Assembly (NCBI GenBank): GCA_046331545.1 | Contig: JAXLQR010000002.1 | Coordinates: 2,480,001-2,544,000 of the forward strand | DNA length: 64,000 nt | Source: JADJVL01 sp046331545 | GTDB lineage: Bacteria; Acidobacteriota; Holophagae; Holophagales; Holophagaceae | Reading direction: 5' to 3' | In this document: positions 56,760 to 64,000 of the stretch, piece after piece | Layout: every line of letters begins with the position of its first letter | How positions within the stretch are numbered: position 1 is the stretch's first letter | Translations under genes and position numbers: made by a program | Notes under the pieces: model-generated | What the model saw: the letters and a program-made list of their open reading frames with translations, nothing else | Databases searched by the model: none | What the model was told of the DNA's origin: nothing

Positions 56760-57467
56760 ATGCCCCTCCCGCCCCGCCGCCCCGGCCCGCCCGCCCCCAG
56801 GGCCCCCACGCTGCCCTACCGCAAGCTGGAGGAGGGCCGGGACTACTGGATCCTGGAGGACGCGCTGCCCAACGCGAAGGAGGTGAGCGCGCGGCTCTAC
56901 GCGCGGCCGGAGGAGGCCTGGACCTGGGGCCTGCCCAAGCGCGCGGAGATGTGGCCGGGCATGCGCTCGCCAGGCGCGCTCACGCCCGAGGAGCTGGCGC
57001 CGATCGAGGCCTGGGTCCTCAAGGTGACGAAGGCGAAGCGGCTCTGGCAGCCGCCCTCGCCGGACCCCAGCAACGCCGACCTCAGCCACAACAACGCCCA
57101 GCTCGTGGGCGCCGCGGACAGCGGCCCGCGCCCCCACACGGATTCCCGCCGCCTCGCCCAGTTCGCCGGCGTGCTCTACCTCACGCCGCGGCCGCTGCCC
57201 CGGAGCGGGACGAGCTTCTACCGCCTGCGCATGCCCAGCGGCGCGCTGTCGGGCAACTTCTGCCCCTCGAACTGCTACAACCTCACCGAAGCCCTGGGCC
57301 AGTCCAAGATGCCCCTCAACGCCTGGCACGAGGACCTCGTCATCGCCAACGCCTTCAATCGGCTCATCGTGTACCGCGCGGATTTGGTCCACAGCGCCAC
57401 GGGGTATTTCGGGAAGGAGCACAACGAGAAACGACTCACGGGGCTGTTCTTCTGGCGGGCGGATTGA
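56760..57467 (+). CDS. 2-oxoglutarate/Fe(II)-oxygenase-like protein
   Basis: The 235-aa product carries the metal triad pattern H-x-D...H (PHTDSRRLAQFAGVLYLTP for the first two ligands, RADLVHSATGYFG for the third). A late Arg (NEKRLTGLFFW) would bind the 2-oxoglutarate carboxylate. The overall layout resembles the uncharacterised DUF6445 family. Substrate unknown. The start at 56760 has no Shine-Dalgarno sequence, and TAGCGT sits six bases before it, so the mRNA may be leaderless. The repeat-rich gap follows the stop. Confidence 0.65.
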   Translation: MPLPPRRPGPPAPRAPTLPYRKLEEGRDYWILEDALPNAKEVSARLYARPEEAWTWGLPKRAEMWPGMRSPGALTPEELAPIEAWVLKVTKAKRLWQPPSPDPSNADLSHNNAQLVGAADSGPRPHTDSRRLAQFAGVLYLTPRPLPRSGTSFYRLRMPSGALSGNFCPSNCYNLTEALGQSKMPLNAWHEDLVIANAFNRLIVYRADLVHSATGYFGKEHNEKRLTGLFFWRAD

Positions 57468-57878
57468 GGGTGGCGTCCCCTCAGGGCCGCAGTGGAACCT
57501 CGATGCGCGGTTCGCCACTTCCAAGGTTTTGACCTTCCAGGAGCACCCCGATCCACGAGGGCCGCGCCCTTCGGCCCTCGCGGATCGAGGTGCCAGACCG
57601 CGAAGCGGTCGTGGCCGGAATGGCCGGGACTGTGTGCCGTGATGGGTCGAGTCCCCCTTCGAACCAGCAGAGGAACACGATCGGCCCATCCCCCGCGCCC
57701 GGATCCTTCGGCCTTGATCGCTTCGCGTTCTGGCACCTCGGTGGGACGTGATCCGCAAAGGGCGCGGATCGCATCCCACCGAGGCGCGTCGGCCGCGGGG
57801 GGCGGGCGCGTCGGGTCGTGGGGTCGTCCGCGTCCGGTCTTCGCGATGCTTCGTGGGTTCGGGACGCTGGGTGCGGCC
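57468..57878. other. 411-bp intergenic region with palindromic element copy 2
   Basis: No convincing gene. The region carries the second composite palindromic element (about 57523-57784) and GC-rich sequence up to the HAD gene stop. Confidence 0.7.
57523..57784 (-). repeat. Composite palindromic repeat element, copy 2 (inverted relative to copy 1)
   Basis: Hairpins are 57549-57563 with 57573-57587 (14 of 15 paired), 57596-57601 with 57605-57610 (loop GAA), about 57716-57721 with 57725-57730 (5 of 6), and 57736-57756 with 57764-57784 (one mismatch and one wobble in 21, loop AAAGGGC). GGTGCCAGAC is at 57589-57598, and a one-base variant of its complement ends at 57737. GAGCACC and TTTTGACCTTCCA precede the first hairpin. 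Aligned with copy 1 in reverse, it has about 38 extra bases in the centre. Confidence 0.8.
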
Positions 57879-58733
57879 TCACTCGTTGGGGTAGCCTTCT
57901 CCCACGTTCACCGTCCCCCGCTCCCCGCCGTGCTTCCCGAGGATGAAGGTCTGCGCCTTCGCCACGCCTGCGCCTTCGTAGGCCGTGATGTCTGTGGTGG
58001 CGTTCCCGTAGGCCCGCACGATCCGCAGCCCCTTGGCCTGGAGTTCCTTCAGCCGCTCGAGCTTTGCTTTGCCGACATGCCCTTCGCTGGGCCACGCGTC
58101 CCGGCTTTCGGGCATGAGGAAGACCATGCCGCTCGGGAAGCCGTGGGTGGCGAGCCACTCGCGGGTGGGTCGGCCGAGGAAGGGCGGGCGGCCGGTGAGG
58201 AAGACGGGGAGGCTGTCCTTGGAGGCCTTCAGGGCGGCCAGGACGGCGTTGGGGCGCAGCTTCGGGCCTTCGGCCCGGGCGCGGCGCAGGAGGCGGCGGG
58301 CGTAGTCCTTGACGTTCTCGCGGTCCGAGGGCGTGAGGGTGCCGTCGATGTCGAAGACGGTGATCGGCTGGCCCTCCCTCACCACCCACAGCGTCGCCTC
58401 GACGGGCTGGTCCTTGAACCACCAGCGCACCTTCACCGGGCCCGGCGTTTCCGGAGCCTTCGCGGCGAGCAAGGCCCTGCCCGCCTCGTCGGTGCGCGCC
58501 TCGCCGAGGGCCTGCCACGCGCCGTTCCGCTCCCACTCCGCGCGGACCCTGGCGTGCTCCAGGTTCTTCTGCGCCCCCGCGCTGTGGCGGAAGAAGGCCG
58601 TCAGGAGCACGGCCTCGCCGGGACGCGCCACCGCGTCGGAGGCGCCGTGGTAGGGCGTGCGGGACTGCCAGAGGCCGCCGGCGGTCACGGTGAAGGCCGC
58701 GGTCGCGAGGAGCCCGGGGGCGGGGCCGTGCAT
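57879..58733 (-). CDS. HAD-superfamily phosphatase with N-terminal beta domain (lipin/LNS2-like)
   Basis: The 284-aa product has a possible short signal or membrane segment at the N-terminus and a beta-rich domain (about residues 25-125, VEATLWVV end). A HAD domain follows, with the nucleophile motif FDIDGTLTPSD (D-x-D-x-T), motif II in PVFLTGRP (Thr) and a late acidic pair (GNATTDITAYEGAGV). The DIDGT/TGRP form resembles the lipin/LNS2 branch, which dephosphorylates phosphatidate or lipid-linked substrates. That link is suggestive only. It follows the small protein gene at 58741 after 7 nt. Confidence 0.78.
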   Translation of the reverse strand: MHGPAPGLLATAAFTVTAGGLWQSRTPYHGASDAVARPGEAVLLTAFFRHSAGAQKNLEHARVRAEWERNGAWQALGEARTDEAGRALLAAKAPETPGPVKVRWWFKDQPVEATLWVVREGQPITVFDIDGTLTPSDRENVKDYARRLLRRARAEGPKLRPNAVLAALKASKDSLPVFLTGRPPFLGRPTREWLATHGFPSGMVFLMPESRDAWPSEGHVGKAKLERLKELQAKGLRIVRAYGNATTDITAYEGAGVAKAQTFILGKHGGERGTVNVGEGYPNE

Positions 58734-58740
58734 TCCGCCC

Positions 58741-59013
58741 TCAGGACGTGTGGAAGCCCGCGTGGCCTTCGGTCTCCGACCCCACGATGAGCTTGATCAT
58801 GGGGTACGGGATCTGCAGCTCCACGGTCATCTCCGTGGGGCCGTCCATGCGGGTGTCCACCACCAGCGTGCAGAGCGGTCCGTTGGTGTCCACCGAGAGG
58901 CAGGGGACGTAGTCCCCGAACTGGCCGGTGCGGAGGAAGGGCTTGATGGCCTCCCCGAGGGCCTCGAGGGCCTCCTTGAAGAGCAACACGGCGTAGGTCT
59001 GCTTGTGGGCCAT
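58741..59013 (-). CDS. Small protein of unknown function upstream of the HAD phosphatase gene
   Basis: The 90-aa product is acidic to neutral and soluble, with a helical N-terminal third (YAVLLFKEALEALGEAIKPF) and a beta-rich remainder (GPLCTLVVDTRMDGPTEMTVELQIPY). There is no signal peptide. No family is recognised. The frame and codon bias are convincing and the spacing to the HAD gene (7 nt) suggests co-transcription. No Shine-Dalgarno sequence is visible before the ATG at 59013. Confidence 0.7.
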   Translation of the reverse strand: MAHKQTYAVLLFKEALEALGEAIKPFLRTGQFGDYVPCLSVDTNGPLCTLVVDTRMDGPTEMTVELQIPYPMIKLIVGSETEGHAGFHTS

Positions 59014-59092
59014 GGGGCATTGTGGCGCAAGGCGCGCGGGCGAAGAAGGGCGGGCTGGAGGCCGGGGCGGGCTCCGATACCATGGAGGGCCC

Positions 59093-59593
59093 ATGACGCC
59101 CCGCCCCGCCGCGACCATCGCCGACACCCTCGCCGGCTTCCTCCACGCCGGCCTCGCCCTCACCGTGGCCAGCCGGGACGCGGACAACCTGCCCGAGGCC
59201 AGCCGCGCCCTGGGGGTGCACTTCACCGCCGACCAGCGGCGCCTGGTGGTGGTGCTCTCCCGCAGCCAGTCCCGGCGCCTGCTGGACAACGTGAAGGCCA
59301 ACGGCCACGTGGCCCTGGTCTGCACCGAGCCCAGCACCCACCGCGCCCTCCAGGTGAAGGGCCGGGACGGCGTCGTGGACGAGCAGGCGGGCCCCTCCGA
59401 GCTGGCGCGCGTGGCCATCCACCGCGAGGGCTTCCTGGCCGAGGTGGTGCCCCTGGGCTACCCCGAACCCCTCATCCGCACCTTCATGTCGTGTCCCGAC
59501 GACGACCTGGCCGCCATCACCTTCACCCCCGTCGAGGCCTACGTCCAGACCCCCGGCCTCAGCGCCGGCGACCCCGTGCCGGAGGGCGCGTGA
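59093..59593 (+). CDS. Pyridoxamine 5'-phosphate oxidase-like split-barrel protein
   Basis: The 166-aa product has the split-barrel FMN-binding pattern: an N-terminal helix (IADTLAGFLHAGLALTVASRDADN), the strand RRLVVVLSRSQSRRLLDNVKANGHVALVCTEP and a C-terminal strand (AAITFTPVEAYVQTPG). Such proteins bind flavin, F420 or haem. Its stop overlaps the GTG start of the next gene (GTGA), and the next protein also starts with this fold, so the pair may form a heteromer. GGAGG precedes the ATG. Confidence 0.75.
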   Translation: MTPRPAATIADTLAGFLHAGLALTVASRDADNLPEASRALGVHFTADQRRLVVVLSRSQSRRLLDNVKANGHVALVCTEPSTHRALQVKGRDGVVDEQAGPSELARVAIHREGFLAEVVPLGYPEPLIRTFMSCPDDDLAAITFTPVEAYVQTPGLSAGDPVPEGA

Positions 59594-60954
59594 GCATCCA
59601 GGCCCACCCCGGCCCCGTGCGCGCCGACGCCATCCGCGACTGCTTCGACGGCGCCGTGCCCGGCTACGTGGCCACCTGCGCCCCGGACGGCACCCCGAAC
59701 ATCACCCCCCTCTCCCAGGTGCAGTACGTGGACGAGGGCCACGTGGCCCTCTCCTACCAGTTCTTCAACAAGACCCGGCGCAACGTGCTGGCCAACCCGC
59801 GGGTGCAGCTCCTGCTCATCCAGCCCTTCACCGCCGCCCAGTACCGCCTGAGCCTGGAATACCTCCGCACCGAGACCGACGGGCCCCTCTTCCAGGCCAT
59901 GAAGGCCAAGCTCGCGGGGATCGCCTCCCACGCGGGGATGTCCGGCGTCTTCCGCCTCCTGGGCTCGGACATCTACCGCATCCACTCCATCGAGCAGCTC
60001 CCCGGCGCCACCTCGGCGCCACCGCCCCGGCCCCATCCCCTGGCGGCCCTGCGCGCCCTGACCGCCCGCCTGGACGCCTGCCTGGACCTGGACGCCATGG
60101 TCAACGCCGTCCTCGACGGCCTGCGGGAGCGCCTTGGATTCGAGCACAGCATGCTGCTGGTGCGCGACCCCGCCCGGGACGTGCTGTACACCGTGGGGAG
60201 CCGCGGCTACCAGCGCTCCGGCGTCGGCTCCGAGATCCCCGTGGGCCAGGGCGTCATCGGCGTCTGCGCCCGGGAGGCCACGCCCATCCGCGTCGCCCAC
60301 GCCACCTCCGAGGCCGCCTACGCCCGCACCATCCGCGACAGCGCCGAGCGCGGCGGCATGGGCGGGCTGCTGGAGACCGAGATCCCCATGCCCGGCCTCG
60401 CCCGCAGCGGCAGCCAGATGGCCGCGCCCGTCACCGCCCACGGCCGCGTGCTCGGGGTGCTCTACGCCGAGAGCGAACAGGAGAAGCGCTTCTCCTACGA
60501 CGACGAGGACGTGCTGGTGCTGCTGGGCGCCCACCTGGGCCTCGCCATGGACGACCTGCAGAACTGCCCCGAGACCCAGGAGGCCCCCGCCTCCCAGCCC
60601 CGGCTGGAACCGGCCTGCGGCGAGGACGCCGGCACGCCCCTGGTGGTGCGCCACTACGCCGAGAACGACAGCGTCTTCCTCGACGGCGAATACCTGATCA
60701 AGGGCGTGGCGGGCAGCATCCTCTGGGCCCTGGTGCGGGACGTGCAGGAGCAGGGCCGCTGCGAATTCACCAACCGCGAGCTGCGTCTCGACCCGCGCGT
60801 CCAGCTCCCCGACCTGAGCGACAACCTGGAGGCCCGCCTCGTCCTGCTGGCCCGGCGCCTGGCCGAGCGCCAGGCCTGCCTGCAGATCCAGAAGACGGGA
60901 CGGGGCCGCTTCCGCCTCGCGGTGGCGCGGCCCCTGAAGCTGGAAAGCGCCTGA
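59590..60954 (+). CDS. PPOX-GAF-winged-helix fusion protein
   Basis: The 454-aa product has three modules. Residues 1-140 are a PPOX-like split barrel (VPGYVATCAPDGTPNITPLSQVQYV). Residues about 150-310 are a GAF domain (LDLDAMVNAVLDGLRERLGFEHSMLL, VGQGVIGVCA, GVLYAESEQEKRFSYDDEDVL). Residues about 345-450 read like an OmpR-type winged helix (CEFTNRELRLDPRVQL, LEARLVLLARRLAE, IQKTGRGRFRLAV). This suggests a flavin- or haem-binding sensor with a DNA-binding output, but no receiver is present. The start is a GTG at 59590. It is coupled to a second PPOX gene and faces a hemerythrin gene one base away. Confidence 0.75.
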   Translation: MSIQAHPGPVRADAIRDCFDGAVPGYVATCAPDGTPNITPLSQVQYVDEGHVALSYQFFNKTRRNVLANPRVQLLLIQPFTAAQYRLSLEYLRTETDGPLFQAMKAKLAGIASHAGMSGVFRLLGSDIYRIHSIEQLPGATSAPPPRPHPLAALRALTARLDACLDLDAMVNAVLDGLRERLGFEHSMLLVRDPARDVLYTVGSRGYQRSGVGSEIPVGQGVIGVCAREATPIRVAHATSEAAYARTIRDSAERGGMGGLLETEIPMPGLARSGSQMAAPVTAHGRVLGVLYAESEQEKRFSYDDEDVLVLLGAHLGLAMDDLQNCPETQEAPASQPRLEPACGEDAGTPLVVRHYAENDSVFLDGEYLIKGVAGSILWALVRDVQEQGRCEFTNRELRLDPRVQLPDLSDNLEARLVLLARRLAERQACLQIQKTGRGRFRLAVARPLKLESA

Positions 60955-60955
60955 C

Positions 60956-61660
60956 CTAGGCGGCGAGCTCGGCCTTCAGCCGGGCGGCGGCGGCCTCGGA
61001 CAGCAGGTCGCAGGCGAGCCCGAAGAGGCCCTCGAAGACCGGGGCAGGCGCCTTGGCCCGGAGGCCCGCCAGGAACCCGGCCCGCTCCGCCGGCGCGAGG
61101 GCGGGGATCATCACGCGGAAGGCCGCGGCCAGCTCCTCGGGCTTGAGGGAGGCCACGAGGCGGCCCTCCAGCTCCATCAGCTCCGCGTCGGTGTAGGCGT
61201 CCCAGAGCACGGAGTTGTCGTGGCTCTCCTCCTGCTCCATGTGCAGCAGGTTGTCCGCCATGAAGACCGCGACGCCGCGGTAGAGCAGGGCGGCGGTGGC
61301 GGGCGTGGGGCGGCCCTCGAAGCCCTCCACCAGGTCCCGCAGGTGCCCGAAGGCGGCCTCGTGGTGACGGTGCTCGGACGCGCGCTCCCGGGCCGAGCCG
61401 GGGCGGCGGGCCTCCATGGCGGGCTGGATGAAGGCGTCCTCCTTGGCCAGGTGGGCCGCGCAGAGGGCGAGCAGGTCCCGCACGGCGCCGGCGGTGGCGG
61501 CCACGTCCGCGGCGTCCGCCACGTCCACCTGGCCCGTCTTCACCAGGACCTGGGCCATGGCGGCGCGCAGGGCCTTGTGGATGTTGTGGAAGCCGTCGAA
61601 GCGGCCCAGGACGGAAGCCTCGGCGGGGGCCTCGGCGAGCAGGGGGGAGGACGCGGACAT
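60956..61660 (-). CDS. Hemerythrin-domain protein
   Basis: The 234-aa product has the hemerythrin iron ligands in order: FHNIHKALRAAM (His), HLAKEDAFIQPAME (His and Glu), EHRHHEAAF (His) and HMEQEESHDNSVLW (His and Glu). A helical C-terminal extension of about 70 residues follows. Hemerythrin-like proteins bind O2 or NO or sense iron. Its stop lies 1 nt from the convergent PPOX-GAF-winged-helix gene. AGGAG precedes the ATG. The shared locus suggests oxygen or redox sensing with the fusion protein, which is inference. Confidence 0.88.
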   Translation of the reverse strand: MSASSPLLAEAPAEASVLGRFDGFHNIHKALRAAMAQVLVKTGQVDVADAADVAATAGAVRDLLALCAAHLAKEDAFIQPAMEARRPGSARERASEHRHHEAAFGHLRDLVEGFEGRPTPATAALLYRGVAVFMADNLLHMEQEESHDNSVLWDAYTDAELMELEGRLVASLKPEELAAAFRVMIPALAPAERAGFLAGLRAKAPAPVFEGLFGLACDLLSEAAAARLKAELAA

Positions 61661-61977
61661 GGGGACTCCTGTCTGGGAAAGATCCGGGGCCGACCATCGG
61701 ACCCGCTGGAAGATGTATGGGCGGGGCCGGGCCTTCGTTTATTTAAAAAATGCCTATATAAACCTTAAAAACTCATTAAATGATCGTCACGGATTCGTCA
61801 TGCGCGGTTGATTCCTTAAAGACTTCTTAAAAAAGGCTGAAAAAAATCTTATTAAGGAAAACGGAATAAGCGGAACCCCGTCCCCGGGACGTAGGTTCTC
61901 CCAGCAGGTCAGGCGCTTCGCCGCCCCTGCTCGAATCGCCCGGAAAATCCCGTTCCTTGCCAACCCCCGAGGTGCCC
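61661..61977. promoter_or_regulatory. AT-rich divergent regulatory region of the PDH operon
   Basis: This 317-bp gap is markedly AT-rich between 61736 and 61872, unlike anything else in the window. Two 18-bp direct repeats, 61763-61780 and 61814-61831, agree at 15 of 18 positions (CCTTAAA...TTAAA) and are spaced 51 bp. CCTTAA (61814-61819) also pairs with TTAAGG (61852-61857). It probably drives both the PDH operon and the hemerythrin gene. Confidence 0.55.
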
Positions 61978-62940
61978 ATGAACCGCCCCCTCACCCACCC
62001 CTCCCCCACCGACCTTCTCGCGCGGATGATGCTGGTCCGCGCCTACGAGGAGAAGATCGTGGCCTTCCACGCCGCGGGACCCTTCCCCAACGTTTGCACC
62101 TCCGTGGGCCAGGAGGCCGCCGCCGTGGGCGTGGTGACCGCCCTCAAGGCCGAGGACCAGCTCCTCACCAACCATCGCAGCGCGGGCCACCTCCTCGCCC
62201 GGGGCGCCGACCCCGGCCGCATGCTCGCCGAGGTGATGGGCCGCCAGGACGGCTACTGCAAGGGCCGCAGCGGCACGCTGCACATCTCCGCCAAGGAGCT
62301 GGGCGTGGTGCTCACCTCCACCATCGTGGGCGGCGAGCTGAGCCTGGCCCCGGGGGTCGCGCTCTCCCGCGCCATGCTGGGCGGGGACGGCATCGTGGCC
62401 TGCTTCTTCGGCGACGGCGCCGCCTGCGAGGGCATCTTCCACGAGAGCCTGAACCTCGCCGCCGTGTGGAACCTGCCGATCCTCTACGTCTGCGAGAACA
62501 ACCAGTGGCAGGCCTTCGTCCACCGCAAGGAGACCATGGTGGGCGACACCATCGCCCCCTGGGCCGTCCCCTACGGCATCGAGGCCCGCACCGTGGACGG
62601 CAACGACGTGGAGGCGGTGCACCGCGCCGCCCTCGAGGCCGCGGCCTTCGTCCGGGAGAGGCGCAAGCCCTTCCTCCTGGAGGCCTGGACCTATCGCCAG
62701 CGCGGCCACATGGAGCCCCACGACCAGTCCTACGTGGACCCCGGCGAGCTGGAGTCCTGGAAGGCCAAGGACCCCCTGGACCGCCAGGCCTCGCGGCTCC
62801 TGGCCAGCGGGGCCCTCGACGAGGCCGGCGTGGAGGCCCTGCGCCAGGCCGCCCGGGCCGAGATCGAAGCCGCCGCCGCCTTCGCCGCCGCCTCCCCCTT
62901 CCCCGACGTGGCCGAGCTGGCCGCCGGCGTCTACGCCTGA
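61978..62940 (+). CDS. pdhA: Pyruvate (or acetoin) dehydrogenase E1 component, alpha subunit
   Basis: The 320-aa product has the ThDP-binding motif GDGAACEGIFHESLNLA...ENN (residues about 141-180). The E1-alpha landmarks HRSAGHLLARGADP and GRSGTLHISAKELGV are also present. In the heterotetrameric E1 it binds ThDP together with the beta subunit and decarboxylates a 2-oxo acid or acetoin. The start at 61978 has GAGGTG at the right distance; a TTG 21 nt upstream is less likely. The serine loop that is phosphorylated in mitochondria is absent, as in bacteria. Acetoin or branched-chain substrates cannot be excluded without the E2 subunit. Confidence 0.9.
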   Translation: MNRPLTHPSPTDLLARMMLVRAYEEKIVAFHAAGPFPNVCTSVGQEAAAVGVVTALKAEDQLLTNHRSAGHLLARGADPGRMLAEVMGRQDGYCKGRSGTLHISAKELGVVLTSTIVGGELSLAPGVALSRAMLGGDGIVACFFGDGAACEGIFHESLNLAAVWNLPILYVCENNQWQAFVHRKETMVGDTIAPWAVPYGIEARTVDGNDVEAVHRAALEAAAFVRERRKPFLLEAWTYRQRGHMEPHDQSYVDPGELESWKAKDPLDRQASRLLASGALDEAGVEALRQAARAEIEAAAAFAAASPFPDVAELAAGVYA

Positions 62941-62964
62941 TTCCCCCGACTCCAAGGATCTCCC

Positions 62965-63936
62965 ATGACCATGCTCACCTTCCATGACGCCCTCGGCCAG
63001 GCCCTCGCCGAGGAGATGCGCCGCGACGCCCGCGTCCTCACCTTCGGCGAGGGGACCGCCACCAAGCGCAAGGACCTCCTCGAGGAATTCGGGGCCGCCC
63101 GGGTCCGCAACACCCCCCTCGCCGAGGGCATCATCGCCGGCACCGCCGCCGGCGCCGCCGCCACGGGCCTGCGCCCGGTGGCCGACCTGCTCTTCGCGCC
63201 CTTCCTCTGCTTCGCCATGGACGAGCTCGTCAACAGCGCCGGCAAGCTGCGCTACATGTCCGGCGGCCAGTTCGAGTTCCCCCTGGTGGTGATGGCCCTC
63301 ACCGGCGCCGGCTGGACCGTGGGCGCCCAGCACAACCACAACCTGGAGGCGTGGTTCGTCCACACCCCGGGGCTGAAGGTGGTCATGCCCAGCACGCCCG
63401 CCGACGCCAAGGGCCTGCTGAAGGCCGCCATCCGCGACGACAACCCGGTGATGTTCTTCTCCGACATCGGCCTCCTCTTCACCCCCGGCGAGGTGCCGGA
63501 GGGCGACGTGGTGGTGCCCCTGGGCAAGGCCGACGTGAAGCGCGAAGGCGCCGACGTCACCCTCGTCAGCTACGCCAAGACCGTGCACCACTGCCTGGCG
63601 GCCGCCGAGGCCCTGGCCGCCCAGGGCGTCTCCGCCGAGGTCGTGGACCTGCGCACCCTGAAGCCCCTGGACGAGGCCACGCTCCTCGCTTCCGTGGCCA
63701 AGACCGGCCGGGCGGTGGTGGTCCACGAGGCCGGCGGGCCCTGCGGCGTGGGTGCCGAGGTGGCCGCGATCCTCGCGGAGAAGGCCTTCGGCAGCCTCAA
63801 GGCCCCGGTGCTGCGCCTGACGGGCCCCGACGCGCCGGCGCCCTCCAGCTACGTCCTCGAGCAGGCCTTCGTGCCCCAGGCCGACGCCATCGCCGCCGCC
63901 GCCGCGCGACTGGTGACCCGTCCCGCCCTCGTCTGA
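62965..63936 (+). CDS. pdhB: Pyruvate (or acetoin) dehydrogenase E1 component, beta subunit
   Basis: The 323-aa product is a transketolase-type beta subunit. It has FGEGTATKRKDLLEEFGAARV near the N-terminus, LAEGIIAGTAAGAAATGLRPVADL, the PGLKVVMPSTPADAKGLLKAAI block and the C-terminal transketolase domain (VDLRTLKPLDEATLL, VVVHEAGGPCGVGAEVA). The His of the HNHNLEAWF region contacts ThDP. AAGGATC lies upstream of the ATG at 62965, 24 nt after the alpha-subunit stop. A further gene starts at 63972. Confidence 0.9.
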   Translation: MTMLTFHDALGQALAEEMRRDARVLTFGEGTATKRKDLLEEFGAARVRNTPLAEGIIAGTAAGAAATGLRPVADLLFAPFLCFAMDELVNSAGKLRYMSGGQFEFPLVVMALTGAGWTVGAQHNHNLEAWFVHTPGLKVVMPSTPADAKGLLKAAIRDDNPVMFFSDIGLLFTPGEVPEGDVVVPLGKADVKREGADVTLVSYAKTVHHCLAAAEALAAQGVSAEVVDLRTLKPLDEATLLASVAKTGRAVVVHEAGGPCGVGAEVAAILAEKAFGSLKAPVLRLTGPDAPAPSSYVLEQAFVPQADAIAAAAARLVTRPALV

Positions 63937-63971
63937 CGTCCCTGCCCGCCCGTACAGGCATTGGAGCCCCC

Positions 63972-64000
63972 ATGCACAGCGTCCTCGTCTCCCTCCTCCT
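63972..64000 (+). CDS. Start of a further gene, cut by the window end
   Basis: An ATG at 63972 with TGGAG nine bases upstream opens a frame that reads MHSVLVSLLL before the window ends. The hydrophobic start suggests a signal peptide or membrane segment, so it does not look like an E2 lipoyl domain. Too short to identify. Confidence 0.4.

Noticed and set aside
57490..58790. A long plus-strand frame across the second repeat element and the HAD gene
   Set aside because: It begins in the palindromic element, has no plausible start signal and is antisense to the HAD phosphatase, whose motifs are clear.
63972..64000. The E2 subunit of the pyruvate dehydrogenase complex
   Set aside because: The first ten residues (MHSVLVSLLL) do not resemble a lipoyl domain. 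The frame is too short to name.

Overview
The window is a GC-rich, densely coded piece of bacterial chromosome with no rRNA, tRNA, CRISPR array, insertion sequence or prophage that I can see. The cell is a diderm: BamA, a Skp/OmpH chaperone, lipoproteins and many signal peptides are encoded. The gene mix (ClpC with a UVR motif in a diderm, an Asp-box/VPS10-like secreted protein, an E1 alpha/beta pyruvate dehydrogenase pair, many GTG and GTGA-coupled starts, very high GC) suggests an acidobacterium of the Holophagae type. That placement is inference from proteins, not from a marker gene.

Layout. 1-4.4 kb: end of a YtxH-like gene, a LolA-like secreted protein and a large Asp-box repeat protein, closed by a bidirectional terminator against purA. 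4.4-11.7 kb: purA diverges from clpC-bamA, followed by ompH (protein quality control and outer-membrane biogenesis). 11.7-14.1 kb: minus-strand run rlmN-purU-dut with overlapping ends. 14.1-19.4 kb: chromate transporter, ceramidase-like membrane protein, a DMT/GNAT/AhpD-like operon and its divergent MocR-type regulator. 19.4-24.3 kb: M16 peptidase, lipoprotein, AspT/YidE-type transporter and two small proteins. 24.4-27.9 kb: four-gene ABC-2 exporter operon (two ATPases, two permeases) with overlapping junctions. 28-36.9 kb: membrane protein with a receiver-like tail, PlsC-type acyltransferase, cyclophilin, prepilin peptidase, methylmalonyl-CoA epimerase, a methyltransferase, an aminotransferase, a secreted M20 amidohydrolase and a GGDEF protein with a degenerate signature. 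36.9-46.8 kb: GT2 glycosyltransferase, mutS plus aminotransferase, clpB, response regulator, NagZ-like GH3 and a small membrane protein. 46.9-49.6 kb: persulfide-dioxygenase/rhodanese fusion, a repeat-rich gap and metK. 49.7-57.5 kb: coiled-coil lipoprotein, a VolA-like lipase lipoprotein, a lysophospholipid acyltransferase with a Spinster-like MFS carrier, a small 4-TM protein and a 2OG-Fe(II)-like protein. 57.5-61.7 kb: a second copy of the repeat element, a HAD phosphatase operon, a PPOX protein coupled to a PPOX-GAF-winged-helix fusion, and a hemerythrin. 61.7-64 kb: an AT-rich regulatory gap and the pyruvate dehydrogenase E1 alpha/beta operon.

The most unusual structure is a roughly 250-bp composite palindromic element present twice in opposite orientation (about 48018-48270 and 57523-57784). 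Each copy has four hairpins whose stem sequences differ between copies while their pairing is kept, around conserved boxes. Another recurrent signal is an octamer TANNNTGG just upstream of many starts, several of them so close that the mRNA would be leaderless. Other points of interest are an intrinsic-terminator-like hairpin in the metK leader, the PPOX-GAF-winged-helix fusion next to a hemerythrin, and a cluster of lipase, lysolipid carrier and acyltransferase that looks like a lysophospholipid recycling system.
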